DNA of 64,000 nucleotides from Streptomyces marokkonensis (GCF_008312835.1 NZ_VSKS01000027.1:34134-98133), one strand, 5' to 3'; positions 17,310-25,816 are shown, counted from the stretch's first letter. Notes: a model not told the origin generated them from the sequence alone. A program made the numbers and translations.

Positions 17310-17900
17310 ATGACGACTGGCGCTCAGACCCCGTATCCCGTCCGGCCCCGGCGCTCCCGGCTGCGCGGCATCCTGCCGCTGGCCGTCGCCGCCTGGCTGG
17401 TTCTGGAGATCTGGCTGCTCACGATGGTCGCGGGCGCGTCGAGCGGCCTGGTGGTCTTCCTGATCCTGGTGGCCGGCCTCGTCCTCGGCTCGGTCGTCAT
17501 CAAGCGGGCCGGCCGGCGGGCCTTCAAGAACCTCACCGAGACGCTGCAGCAGCAGCAGGCCGGTGCGGCACCCGAGCCCCGGCCGAACAGCGAGGGCAAC
17601 GGCCTCATGATGCTGGGCGGCCTGTTGCTGATCATTCCCGGCCTCGTCTCGGACGCGCTGGGGCTGCTCCTGCTGGTGCCGCCGGTCCAGAAGGCCGTGA
17701 GCCGTTATGCCGAGCGCACCTTCGAGCGCACACTCCGCGACGCAGCGCACGGCTCCCTGGGGGACGCCTTCCAGCAGGTCCGGATCCACCGGCCCGACGG
17801 CAAGGTCGTCCAGGGCGAGGTCATCCGCGACGAGCGCGACGAGCCCGGAAGGACTCACGGGGACGCCCCGCAGGGCCCGCCCCCGCCGCTGACGCGATAG
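17310..17900 (+). CDS. fxsA: FxsA-family membrane protein
   Basis: A 196-residue cytoplasmic-membrane protein. FxsA homology covers about residues 20-140: two close hydrophobic helices (ILPLAVAAWLVLEIWLLTMVAG and GLVVFLILVAGLVLGSVV), then LGGLLLIIPGLVSDALGLLLLVPP, the most conserved FxsA stretch. The tail is soluble and charged. E. coli FxsA relieves exclusion of phage T7 by the F plasmid when overproduced; the normal role is unknown. 72 bp after ppm, so possibly co-transcribed, and followed by a very strong terminator. Confidence 0.88.
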   Translation: MTTGAQTPYPVRPRRSRLRGILPLAVAAWLVLEIWLLTMVAGASSGLVVFLILVAGLVLGSVVIKRAGRRAFKNLTETLQQQQAGAAPEPRPNSEGNGLMMLGGLLLIIPGLVSDALGLLLLVPPVQKAVSRYAERTFERTLRDAAHGSLGDAFQQVRIHRPDGKVVQGEVIRDERDEPGRTHGDAPQGPPPPLTR

Positions 17901-17944
17901 GGCGGTCCGTGCCGGGTCCCCCGGCGGAGGACAGAGCGCGGACA

Positions 17945-17992
17945 AGACAGGACTGTGGGCGCCGTACCAGTACGGCGCCCACAGTCCTGTCT
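17945..17992. terminator. Perfect 22-bp hairpin terminator
   Basis: Arms 17945-17966 and 17971-17992 are perfectly complementary over 22 bp around a four-base loop. It separates the convergent fxsA and rbpA genes and should end both transcripts. Confidence 0.88.
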
Positions 17993-18031
17993 CGCTGTGC
18001 GTTTGTGCTTACGCCCAGGTCCCCGCCGGGA

Positions 18032-18406
18032 TCACGCCGACTTTCGGCTGTCTCGGGGGTGAACCGCGATGTTCATCGCACCGGAGCGCAGAACGGCGAG
18101 ACGCTCCTCGAGGACCTCTTCGAGTTCCTCTCGGGTGCGCCGCTCCATCAGCATGTCCCAATGCGTACGCGCGGGCTTGGCCTTCTTCTCCTCCGGGCCG
18201 TCGCCGTCCACCAGGAGTGCCTGGGCACCGCAGACCTTGCACTCCCACTCCGGCGGGATCTCCGCCTCGACCGAGAAGGGCATCTCGAAGCGGTGCCCCT
18301 TCTCGCATGCGTACTCCACGGCCTGGCGCGGGGCCAGGTCGATGCCGCGGTCCGTCTCGTAGCTGGTCACCACGAGGCGCGTGCCGCGAAGAGCTCGCTC
18401 ACTCAT
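18032..18406 (-). CDS. rbpA: RNA polymerase-binding protein RbpA
   Basis: Actinobacterial RNA polymerase partner that binds the principal sigma factor (HrdB, SigA) and core, and stabilises open complexes. The 124-residue length matches that recalled for S. coelicolor RbpA. The RbpA core domain has Cys residues in YACEKGH and WECKVCGAQ. A basic linker and the sigma-interaction helix (THWDMLMERRTREELEEVLEERL) follow. The ATG lies after a GGGAGGCACG purine stretch. A SigR-type promoter lies 62 bp upstream, in keeping with the known disulphide-stress control of rbpA. Confidence 0.96.
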   Translation of the reverse strand: MSERALRGTRLVVTSYETDRGIDLAPRQAVEYACEKGHRFEMPFSVEAEIPPEWECKVCGAQALLVDGDGPEEKKAKPARTHWDMLMERRTREELEEVLEERLAVLRSGAMNIAVHPRDSRKSA

Positions 18407-18467
18407 GAATCGTGCCTCCCGGGCTTGTCGCCCACAGGACAGGTGTCGCTGTCGTCGTCATCCGGTC

Positions 18468-18494
18468 AACGTCCGGTCGGCGGTAAAGATTCCC
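18468..18494 (-). promoter_or_regulatory. SigR-dependent promoter of rbpA
   Basis: On the minus strand GGGAAT (18494-18489) and GTT (18470-18468) are separated by 18 bases, an exact fit to the SigR consensus GGAAT-N18-GTT. SigR control of rbpA is established in S. coelicolor. Confidence 0.85.
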
Positions 18495-18684
18495 GTTCCG
18501 TGTCCCGTTCCGGGTCCTGCGTCGCCGTCGTAGCCGCAGCCTTGTCAACCATTGCAGTACCCACCGACGCCCGGTTTGTCACATCTGCTAACAGATGTCA
18601 CACAGCGTTTCGGCATCTTTGACGCGCAGTAACGGTACGCCTGGCAGGCCAAACGCGTACACTACAGCCCTTTCGCGCCGAACG

Positions 18685-20034
18685 CTAAATCCGTTCGGGA
18701 ACAGGATTGCCCGCGTCGGCGATCGCACGCCGCACCGGCACCCGCGCGAGCAGCACGAACCCCAGGACGAAGAAGCCCACCAACGAGATGATCGCGTCCC
18801 GGTAGCTGCCCGTGAGCTGGTACGTGAGCCCGAAAAGCAGCGGCCCGAGCCAGCTCATCCCCCGGTCGCTCAGCTCGTACGCCGAGAAGTACTCGGCCTC
18901 CTTGCCGGGCGGGACGAGGTGGGAGAAGAGCGAACGGGACAGCGCCTGGCTGCCGCCGAGGACCAGGCCGATGCCCGCGGCCAGCACGAAGAACCACACG
19001 GGGGCCCCGGCCGGCAGGAAGTATCCGGCGGCCAGGGTCACGGTCCAGGCGACCAGGGAGCCGAGGATCGTGCGTTTCGCCCCGTACCGCCGGGCCAGCC
19101 GGCCCAGCGCCAGGGCGCCCGCGACCGCCAGCACCTGCACCAGCAGCACGGCCACGATCAGCGTCGACTGTCCGAGCCCCAGTTCCTTCGAGCCGTACAC
19201 CGAGGCCTGGGAGATCACGGTCTGGATGCCGTCGTTGTAGACCAGGTACGCCAGCAGGAAGGCGAGCGTCAGCGGGTGCCGGCGCATGTCGCGGACGGTC
19301 GCCGCGAGCTGCCGGAAGCCCGGCAGGGCGGCCCCCTCCCGCGCGGGAGCGCGGCGGTCGCGCAGCCGGCGCAGCGGCACCAGAGCGAACGCCCCCCACC
19401 ACAGACCGGCCGACGCCAGGCAGATGCGCACCGCCATGCCCTCGGAGACACCGAAGCTGTCGTGGCCGGAATAGAGGACGAGGTTCAGGACGAGGACCAG
19501 GGCTCCGGCCGCGTAGCCGAAGGCCCACCCGCGCGAGGAGACCGCGTCGCGCTCCTCCGGCGGGGCGATCTGCGGCAGGTAGGAGTTGTAGAGCATCATC
19601 GCCACGGACTGCGCCGCGTTCGCGACGACCAGCAGCACACCGCCGAGCAGATAGCGCTCGCCGCCGAGGAAGAACATCCCCGCCGTCGCCGCGGCGCCGG
19701 TGTAGGCCGCGGCGGCGAGCAGCGGCTTCTTGCGGCCGGTGCGGTCGGCCGCCGCGCCCACCAGCGGCATCACCAGCACGGCAAGGATCACCGACAGGGA
19801 GACGGCGTACGCGAAGAACGATCCCGCGCGCACCGGTACGCCCAGCGGGTGGACGAATCCCTCCGCGTCCGCCGCCGCCTCGGCGACCGACGTCAGATAG
19901 GGGCCGAGGAACACGGTGAGCACGCTCGTGGAGTACACGGAGCAGGCCCAGTCGTAGACGTACCAGCCGCGCTGTTCGCGCCGCCGGTCGGCGGCCTCGT
20001 CGCCCGCCGGTGACCGCACGGTGTCGGTGTCCAC
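18685..20034 (-). CDS. MFS transporter, UMF1 (Atg22-like) family
   Basis: A 449-residue inner-membrane protein with about twelve hydrophobic segments. The opening motif WYVYDWACSVYSTSVLTVF is typical of the UMF1/Atg22-like branch of the major facilitator superfamily. The loop motif ADRTGRKKP lies between helices 2 and 3, and PPEERDAVSSRGWAFGYAAG is a second family signature. Yeast Atg22 exports amino acids from the vacuole; bacterial substrates are unknown. The gene lies between rbpA and a GDPD gene on the same strand. The 278-bp gap on its 3' side holds the rbpA promoter and no gene. Confidence 0.87.
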   Translation of the reverse strand: MDTDTVRSPAGDEAADRRREQRGWYVYDWACSVYSTSVLTVFLGPYLTSVAEAAADAEGFVHPLGVPVRAGSFFAYAVSLSVILAVLVMPLVGAAADRTGRKKPLLAAAAYTGAAATAGMFFLGGERYLLGGVLLVVANAAQSVAMMLYNSYLPQIAPPEERDAVSSRGWAFGYAAGALVLVLNLVLYSGHDSFGVSEGMAVRICLASAGLWWGAFALVPLRRLRDRRAPAREGAALPGFRQLAATVRDMRRHPLTLAFLLAYLVYNDGIQTVISQASVYGSKELGLGQSTLIVAVLLVQVLAVAGALALGRLARRYGAKRTILGSLVAWTVTLAAGYFLPAGAPVWFFVLAAGIGLVLGGSQALSRSLFSHLVPPGKEAEYFSAYELSDRGMSWLGPLLFGLTYQLTGSYRDAIISLVGFFVLGFVLLARVPVRRAIADAGNPVPERI

Positions 20035-20085
20035 CCGTGCCCTCGCTTCCCCGTCAACGCGCCGCGGCGACGGGGCGCGGTGGTC

Positions 20086-20853
20086 TCAGACCCACATGCC
20101 GCGGTCCACCATGACCTTGCGCAGTGTGTCGATGTGATCGGTCATGATGCCATCCACCCCGAGGTCCAGGAGCCGGTGCATCCGCTCGGGCTCGTTGACG
20201 GTCCACACGTGCACCTGCAGACCGCGCGCGTGGGCGGCCCGCACGAAGCGGTGGTCCACCACCCGGACGCCCGACTGCTCCTCGGGGACCTGGGCGGCGA
20301 CGGCCGACCGGCGCACCGCGGCCGGCAGTCCCCAGGACCGCAGCCGCAGGTTCAGCACGCCCCGGGTGCCGTACGACGTGGCCAGCCGCGGTCCGGCCAG
20401 CCGCTGCGCGCGCAGCACACGGGCCTCGGAGAACGAGCCGAGGCAGATCCGGTCCCAGGAGCCGGTGCGCTCGACCAGGTCCAGCAGGGGCGGCAGCGCC
20501 GGTCCGGCCTTGACGTCGATGTTCCAGCGCGTCTCGGGGAAGGTCTCCAGGAGCTCCTCGAACAGGGGCACCGGTTCCTCGCCCGCCACGCGCGCGTGCG
20601 CCACGTCGCGCCACGGCAGGTCGGCGATCCGGCCCGTCCCGTCCGTCACCCGGTCCAGGGTCGCGTCGTGGAAGGCGACGAGGCGCCCGTCGCGCGTGGC
20701 GTGGACGTCGGTCTCGATGTACCGGTAGCCGGCCTCGACGGCGCACCGGAACTGCCGCACGGTGTTCTCCAGGCCGTCCGCCGCCCCGCCCCGGTGGGCG
20801 AAGGCGATCGGGCCGGGATGGTCGAGGTAGGGGTGGCGTATCCGCGGGGTCAC
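20086..20853 (-). CDS. Glycerophosphodiester phosphodiesterase
   Basis: A 255-residue cytoplasmic enzyme of the GDPD TIM-barrel family, hydrolysing glycerophosphodiesters to glycerol 3-phosphate and an alcohol. The catalytic pair is visible in FAHRGGA and ENT, and the metal-binding IETDVHATRDG and VAFHD follow. VHVWTVNEPE and LGVDGIMTDH near the end are also family motifs. The start was set at GTG 20853, where homology begins; the longer upstream frame is antisense to yczE coding. The GTG overlaps the yczE stop by 4 bp (GTGA), so the two are translationally coupled. Confidence 0.9.
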   Translation of the reverse strand: MTPRIRHPYLDHPGPIAFAHRGGAADGLENTVRQFRCAVEAGYRYIETDVHATRDGRLVAFHDATLDRVTDGTGRIADLPWRDVAHARVAGEEPVPLFEELLETFPETRWNIDVKAGPALPPLLDLVERTGSWDRICLGSFSEARVLRAQRLAGPRLATSYGTRGVLNLRLRSWGLPAAVRRSAVAAQVPEEQSGVRVVDHRFVRAAHARGLQVHVWTVNEPERMHRLLDLGVDGIMTDHIDTLRKVMVDRGMWV

Positions 20854-21515
20854 GGACGCAGTATCGCGCGCCGCGGCGTCCCCGTGGCAACGACCGGGCT
20901 GCCGCCCGGTGCCGCGGGGACGGCGAAGACCCGCAGGAACAGCTGGGCGAGCGGACCGATCGTCACCGCGTACAGCAGGGTGCCGATGCCCACCGTGCCG
21001 CCGAGGACGAACCCCGTGACGACCACAGTGATCTCGATGGCGGTGCGGACCAGCCGGACCGACACCCCCGTGCGCCGGTTCAGGCCCGTCATCAGGCCGT
21101 CCCGGGGGCCCGGGCCGAAGCGCGCCGCGATGTACAGCCCGGTCGCCGCGCCGTTCAGCACGATGCCCGCCGCCATCAGGGGCACGCGGACGGCCATGGC
21201 GTGCGCGTCCGGCACCACGGCCAGCGTCGCGTCCATCGCCGCGCCGATCACCAGCACGTTGGAGATCGTGCCCAGGCCCGGCCGCTGCCGCAGCGGGATC
21301 CACAGCAGCAGCACCAGCGCGCCCGTGATCGTCAGCACCACGCCCATCGACAGCCCGGTCCGCTCGGACAGACCCTGGTGCAGCACGTTCCACGGCTCCA
21401 GACCGAGCCCCGACCGCACCAGCAGCGCCGAACTCGCCCCGTACAACGCCAGCCCGGCGTAGAGCTGGAACAGCCGGCGTGCGAGATGCCCGTGCCGGGC
21501 CGCGTACCTGGCCAC
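20850..21515 (-). CDS. yczE: YczE/YyaS/YitT-type membrane protein
   Basis: A 221-residue integral membrane protein with five to six hydrophobic helices. The motifs GLGLEPWNVLHQGLS, GPGPRDGLMTGL and GVSVRLVRTAIEI mark the YczE family. In Bacillus, YczE is needed for bacillomycin/surfactin-type lipopeptide production in some strains, but its biochemical role is unsettled. GTG 21515 was chosen because GGGGGG stands six bases upstream; an ATG 14 codons earlier has no ribosome site. It is divergent from the MocR-type gene, an association seen widely, which points to YczR control. Confidence 0.83.
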   Translation of the reverse strand: MARYAARHGHLARRLFQLYAGLALYGASSALLVRSGLGLEPWNVLHQGLSERTGLSMGVVLTITGALVLLLWIPLRQRPGLGTISNVLVIGAAMDATLAVVPDAHAMAVRVPLMAAGIVLNGAATGLYIAARFGPGPRDGLMTGLNRRTGVSVRLVRTAIEITVVVTGFVLGGTVGIGTLLYAVTIGPLAQLFLRVFAVPAAPGGSPVVATGTPRRAILRP

Positions 21516-21535
21516 GATGTGCCCCCCTGTGGTGA

Positions 21536-21580
21536 AAAGTGGACCGATGCATGACACCCTGTGGCGTGACCGGTCATGCC
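21536..21580. promoter_or_regulatory. Candidate YczR operator region
   Basis: The 101-bp yczE-yczR gap holds two direct copies of GACCG-N-T(N)CATG (starting 21542 and 21568, 26 bp apart) and an inverted repeat GCATGAC/GTCATGC (21549-21555, 21573-21579). MocR-type regulators bind paired direct repeats in such divergent gaps. Confidence 0.45.
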
Positions 21581-21616
21581 ATCCATGGCCAATCCGGGGA
21601 AGGTGGACTGATTCTC

Positions 21617-23116
21617 ATGGCGCAGTGGACCTCGGCAGTGGGTGCGGCACAACTCGCCCGGCTGCTCAACTCCCAGCAGGACCGGCCGGCCGGCCCCGGG
21701 ACCCGCCGCCCGCCCGCCTACCGCGCGCTCGCCGACGGTGTCCGCCTGCTGGTGCTGGAAGGGCGCGTGCCGGTCGCCGCGCGCCTGCCCGCCGAGCGGG
21801 AGCTGGCCCTCGCCCTGTCCGTCAGCCGCACCACCGTCGCCGCGGCCTACGAGGCGCTGCGCGCCGAGGGCTTCCTGGAGTCACGGCGCGGTGCGGGCAG
21901 CTGGACCGCGGTGCCGGCGGGCAACCCGGTCCCCGCGCGGGGACTGGAACCGCTGCCTCCCGAGGCCCTCGGCTCGATGATCGACCTCGGCTGCGCCGCG
22001 CTCCCCGCCCCCGAACCCTGGCTCACCCGGGCGGTCCAGGGCGCCCTGGAGGAGCTCCCGCCGTATGCTCACACGCACGGCGACTATCCCGCCGGGCTGC
22101 CCGCCCTGCGGTCGATGATCGCGGACCGCTACACGGCGCGTGGCATTCCCACCATGCCGGAGCAGATCATGGTGACGACCGGCGCGATGGGCGCGATCGA
22201 CGCCATCTGCCACCTCTTCGGCGGACGCGGCGAACGCATCGCCGTCGAGTCGCCGTCCTACGCCAACATCCTCCAGCTGATGCGGGAGGCCGGGGCCCGG
22301 CTCGTTCCCGTCTCCATGGCGGAGGGCCTGACCGGCTGGGACATGGACCGCTGGCGCCAGGTGCTGCGCGAGGCGGCGCCCCGCATCGCGTACGTGGTCG
22401 CCGACTTCCACAATCCGACCGGTGCGCTCGCCGACGAGGACCAGCGGCGCCGGCTGGTGGACGCGGCGCGCTCGGCGGGGACGGTACTGGTCGCGGACGA
22501 GACGATGAGCGAGCTGTGGCTCGACCCGGACGTGGACATGCCCCGCGCCGTGTGCGCGTTCGACCCGGCCGGGTCCACGGTGATCACGGTCGGCTCGGCG
22601 AGCAAGGCCTTCTGGGCCGGGATGCGCATCGGCTGGGTGCGCGCGGCCCCCGATGTGATCCGCAGCCTTGTCGCCGCCCGCGCGTACGCCGACCTGGGCA
22701 CACCCGTGCTGGAGCAGCTGGCCGTGAACTGGCTGTTCGGCACGGGCGGCTGGGAGCAGGCGGTGGAGGTGCGGCGCGCCCAGGCCCGGCAGAACCGGGA
22801 CGAGCTGGTGGGCGCGGTGCGGCGGGAGCTGCCCGACTGGGAGTTCGAGGTGCCGCGGGGCGGTCTCACGCTGTGGGTGCGCACCGGCGGTCTCTCCGGC
22901 TCGCGGCTCGCCGAGGCGGGGGAGCGGGTGGGCGTGCGGGTGCCGTCCGGACCGCGCTTCGGCGTCGACGGCGCGTTCGAGGGATACGTACGGCTGCCGT
23001 TCACCGTGGGCGGCGCCGTGGCCGAGGAGGCGGCGGTGCGCCTGGCCGCGGCGGCCCGCATCGTCGAGACCGGCGGTACGTCCGGCACCGAGACACCCCG
23101 CACGTTCGTGGCGTAG
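21617..23116 (+). CDS. yczR: MocR-type GntR regulator with aminotransferase fold
   Basis: A 499-residue regulator: N-terminal GntR winged helix (about residues 40-110; RLPAERELALALSVSRTTVAAAYEAL) joined to a fold-type I aminotransferase domain. PLP-site features are present: ADFHNPTGA, VADETM, and GSASKAFWAGMRIG with the Schiff-base lysine. MocR proteins use PLP or its adducts as effector. Its position divergent from a yczE gene matches the YczR subgroup, hence the name. ATG 21617 was chosen after AAGGTGG; an earlier in-frame ATG at 21539 would run through the operator region. Expected to control itself and yczE-GDPD. Confidence 0.87.
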   Translation: MAQWTSAVGAAQLARLLNSQQDRPAGPGTRRPPAYRALADGVRLLVLEGRVPVAARLPAERELALALSVSRTTVAAAYEALRAEGFLESRRGAGSWTAVPAGNPVPARGLEPLPPEALGSMIDLGCAALPAPEPWLTRAVQGALEELPPYAHTHGDYPAGLPALRSMIADRYTARGIPTMPEQIMVTTGAMGAIDAICHLFGGRGERIAVESPSYANILQLMREAGARLVPVSMAEGLTGWDMDRWRQVLREAAPRIAYVVADFHNPTGALADEDQRRRLVDAARSAGTVLVADETMSELWLDPDVDMPRAVCAFDPAGSTVITVGSASKAFWAGMRIGWVRAAPDVIRSLVAARAYADLGTPVLEQLAVNWLFGTGGWEQAVEVRRAQARQNRDELVGAVRRELPDWEFEVPRGGLTLWVRTGGLSGSRLAEAGERVGVRVPSGPRFGVDGAFEGYVRLPFTVGGAVAEEAAVRLAAAARIVETGGTSGTETPRTFVA

Positions 23117-23148
23117 CCGGGGCGCGGGCACGACGTCCGGGCACGTCC

Positions 23149-23182
23149 CGGGACGGGTGCCCCTGGGAAGACGCCCGTCCCG
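23149..23182. terminator. Terminator between yczR and sffA
   Basis: Arms 23149-23159 and 23172-23182 pair over 11 bp with one G-U position and a 12-base loop, in a 73-bp convergent gap. Confidence 0.65.
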
Positions 23183-23189
23183 CGGGCCG

Positions 23190-24917
23190 CTAGGAGGACG
23201 TTTCCGCGACCGCCGCCTCCTCGGGCGCCGGCCGCGCGGCGGCCGTGTCGGCCGCCGCCTGCTCCGCCGGTGCCTCGGCGGCCACCGCGCCGACGGGCAC
23301 CTTCTCCGTGGTCACCTTGTCGAGGCGCACGGACACGGCGGAGACCGCCTCCGGTTCCGCGGGCTCCGGATCCAGCCGCTCCGGCTCCTCGTCCGCCGGT
23401 GTGGTCCGCGGCGGCAGCAGGTCCAGGACCGCCTGCCGGTGGGCCTCGCTGGTCGCGTCGTCGTACGGGTCCGGCGTCGCCGGCACCTGGAGGCGGTGCA
23501 CCGGCCCCGCGCCCAGACGGGCGTATCCGCGCCCCGGCGGGACCTGGTCGACCGGCGTGGTGTGCGGGGGCGCTCCGAGGACGGCCTTCAGCTGCTCCGC
23601 CGTCGCGGGGCCGAGGACGACCCGCGCGCGCGTGTGCTGCCGTACCGGCTCGCCGAGGGACTCCAGGCCGTCGAACTGCTCGGCGACGACCACGGTGACG
23701 TTCGCGGGGCGCCCGTGCCGCAGCGGGACCTGGAGGAGCGACTGGGGGTCCTCGCGGCCGTCCGCGGCGGCCAGGTGGGCGAACGTGCTCGGCCGGTCCA
23801 GCAGCAGCCACAGGGGTCGCCTGGTGTCCTCCGGCGGCGGGTCGCCCGCCTGGTGGGCGCGGTTCGCGGCGATCAGCCTGCGCTCCGTCTCGTGCGCGGC
23901 CCACTCCAGACTGGTCAGCGCCCCCGTCAGCCCGCATTCGACGGCGAGCACGCCGTCCCGGCCGGTGAGGCAGGCGTACTCGCCGGTGCCGCCGCCGTCG
24001 ACGATCACCACGTCTCCGTGGTGGAGGGCCTGCAGGGCGACGGAGCGCAGCAGTGTCGAGGTGCCGCTGCCCGGCTGGCCGACGGCGAGCAGGTGGGGCT
24101 CGGTGGAGCGGATGCCGGTGCGCCAGACGACGGGCGGGACGTCTCGTTGCTCCTCGCCGTGCGCGCCGTGGGTGAGCGGCAGCGTCCGCTGCACCCGGAT
24201 GGGGTCGGTGAAACCGAGGACCGTCTCGCCGGGGGCGGTCACGAAGGGCTGGGCGGCGATGTCCGTGGGCAGCGGCTCGAGGACGTGGACGGTGAGCTGG
24301 TTGCCCTCCTCGTCCCACGAGAAGTGGTACTCGCGGCCGCGCCCCGACTTGGCGCCGAGCAGATGCTCGATCCGCGCCCGGGACTCCGGCTCGCCGTCGG
24401 TGAAGTAGGCGGGGTAGGCGATCACCAGGTGGGTGACGCGGCCGGCGCCGTCGAACTCGTACTCGGAGAAGGCCTTCCCCCAGTCCCCGCCGTGGGCGTA
24501 CAGCGGTTCCGGGTCCTCGGCGGCGGAGAAGTACGGCACCAGGGCCTCGTAGAGCGACTTCAGGCGCTGGGCCTGAGACGCGTCGGGCCCCTCGGGCACG
24601 GAGGGGGCGCGGTCCCGGCCCTGCCAGGCCGCCGCCGCCATCAGGGTGATGACGGCGAGCAGTGGACCGTACGGCGCGAGCGCCACGACCAGCACGACCG
24701 ACGCGATCAGGAAGAGCAGCGCGCCGCGCCTGTCCTTGGGTGTGCCGGCCCATCTGCGCCGCCCGGCCGAGGCCAGCCGGCGCAGACCGCGTGTGATGGT
24801 GATCAGCGGGTGGAGGACGTCCGTGGCGCTGTCGGCCGCTGCCTTGGCCAGCTCCCGGCTCCGGGCGAGCTGTGTGCTGCCGTTGCTCAGGATGCGGGGG
24901 AGGGGGCGCCGGGCCAC
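23190..24917 (-). CDS. sffA: SffA-like septum-associated FtsK/SpoIIIE-family protein
   Basis: A 575-residue membrane-anchored protein. Residues about 60-95 hold one or two hydrophobic helices, and an FtsK-like motor domain spans about 260-460. The pairing with smeA matches the S. coelicolor smeA-sffA operon, whose products localise to sporulation septa and affect DNA segregation into spores. The expected Walker A reads GQPGSGTSTLLR, with Thr286 where the catalytic Lys belongs. The Walker B-like WLLLDRPSTF has Arg375 in place of the usual Glu. ATP hydrolysis is therefore doubtful. The last about 80 residues are a low-complexity Ala/Glu/Pro tail. The start GTG 24917 has GGAGA upstream; 50 bp after smeA. 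Confidence 0.82.
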   Translation of the reverse strand: MARRPLPRILSNGSTQLARSRELAKAAADSATDVLHPLITITRGLRRLASAGRRRWAGTPKDRRGALLFLIASVVLVVALAPYGPLLAVITLMAAAAWQGRDRAPSVPEGPDASQAQRLKSLYEALVPYFSAAEDPEPLYAHGGDWGKAFSEYEFDGAGRVTHLVIAYPAYFTDGEPESRARIEHLLGAKSGRGREYHFSWDEEGNQLTVHVLEPLPTDIAAQPFVTAPGETVLGFTDPIRVQRTLPLTHGAHGEEQRDVPPVVWRTGIRSTEPHLLAVGQPGSGTSTLLRSVALQALHHGDVVIVDGGGTGEYACLTGRDGVLAVECGLTGALTSLEWAAHETERRLIAANRAHQAGDPPPEDTRRPLWLLLDRPSTFAHLAAADGREDPQSLLQVPLRHGRPANVTVVVAEQFDGLESLGEPVRQHTRARVVLGPATAEQLKAVLGAPPHTTPVDQVPPGRGYARLGAGPVHRLQVPATPDPYDDATSEAHRQAVLDLLPPRTTPADEEPERLDPEPAEPEAVSAVSVRLDKVTTEKVPVGAVAAEAPAEQAAADTAAARPAPEEAAVAETSS

Positions 24918-24967
24918 TGCTGTCTCCAGAGGGTGCGTACGGGCGGGAGGGGAGTGGTCGGGGCGGA

Positions 24968-25162
24968 TCAGAACTTGAATCCGCCCAGGAGGCCGGCCAG
25001 GCTCTCGCCGCCCGCCTTGATGCTGGGTGCGATGGCCGTGCTGGCCAGATAGAAGCCGAAGAGCATCGCCACCAGGGCGTGCGACGCCTTCAGTCCGTCC
25101 TTGCGGAAGAAGATGAAGACGACGATGCCGAGCAGCACCACGCATGAGATCGAGACGATCAT
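24968..25162 (-). CDS. smeA: SmeA-like small sporulation membrane protein
   Basis: A 64-residue protein with two hydrophobic stretches (VSISCVVLLGIVVFIFF and ASHALVAMLFGFYLAS) joined by a short basic loop. The tail is glycine-rich (LAGLLGGFKF). Size, order and the following FtsK-like gene match SmeA of S. coelicolor, which recruits SffA to sporulation septa. ATG 25162 has a good AGGAGAA ribosome site seven bases upstream. It is the first gene of the operon. The upstream gap holds an AT-rich palindrome; no clear WhiG promoter or WhiA GACAC box was found by eye. Confidence 0.85.
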   Translation of the reverse strand: MIVSISCVVLLGIVVFIFFRKDGLKASHALVAMLFGFYLASTAIAPSIKAGGESLAGLLGGFKF

Positions 25163-25219
25163 GTGAGTTCTCCTGGTTCGCGGGGACAGTCACCATGAGT
25201 ACTTCCAGGATCACAGAAT

Positions 25220-25229
25220 GTATCTATAC
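25220..25229. promoter_or_regulatory. AT-rich palindrome between smeA and the ankyrin gene
   Basis: GTAT-CT-ATAC lies in the most AT-rich stretch of this gap, about 60 bp upstream of smeA. On the minus strand a TTGCAC (25245-25240) overlaps the area. It may be an operator or promoter for smeA-sffA; the regulator is unknown. Confidence 0.35.
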
Positions 25230-25423
25230 GATAAAAGGTGCAACTGGGTGGATTTTCGCCGATTACCCTCGGACGGGCCTGTCGTGATCTTTACCTCGGG
25301 CACATCAGGTCATGTGCCGCGCGAGCCAGTACGCTGGCGGTTCACCCGTACGGCCTGCACCGCTCGCAGGCGTACGTCCTGTCCCCGATGCGTGAAGCGC
25401 GTGCAGTGAGAGGCGGTCCGGCG

Positions 25424-25816
25424 ATGACCGAAGCCCCCGACCCCGAGGTCGTGGAGCTGGCGACCAAGATCTTCGACCTGGCCCGGCGCGGCCGGACCGG
25501 GGAGCTGGTGGCCTATGTCGACGCGGGCGTCCCGGCCGACCTCACCAACGACCGGGGCGACTCGCTCGTGATGCTCGCCGCCTACCACGGCCACGCCGAG
25601 GCGGTGCGCGCCCTGCTGGACCGCGGCGCCGACGCCGACCGCGTCAACGACCGGGGTCAGACTCCACTCGCGGGGGCGGTCTTCAAGGGGGAGACCGAAG
25701 TGATCGAAGCCCTGCTGAAGGGCGGCGCGGACCCGTCCGCCGGCACCCCCTCCGCCGTCGACACGGCCCGGATGTTCGGCCGTACGGAACTGCTCGAGCT
25801 GTTCGGCGAGCACTGA
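25424..25816 (+). CDS. Ankyrin-repeat protein
   Basis: A 130-residue soluble protein made of ankyrin repeats of about 33 residues. Helix-turn-helix units with GDSLVMLAAYHGHAEAVRALLDRGAD, then GQTPLAGAVFKGETEVIEALLKGGAD, are clear; a leading degenerate repeat (AGVPADLTNDR) and a final capping half-repeat complete three to four units. Ankyrin proteins are protein-interaction scaffolds; the partner is unknown. ATG 25424 fits the start of the fold, with GAGAGG upstream; ATG 25388 is an alternative giving 12 extra residues. Divergent from smeA. Confidence 0.85.
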   Translation: MTEAPDPEVVELATKIFDLARRGRTGELVAYVDAGVPADLTNDRGDSLVMLAAYHGHAEAVRALLDRGADADRVNDRGQTPLAGAVFKGETEVIEALLKGGADPSAGTPSAVDTARMFGRTELLELFGEH

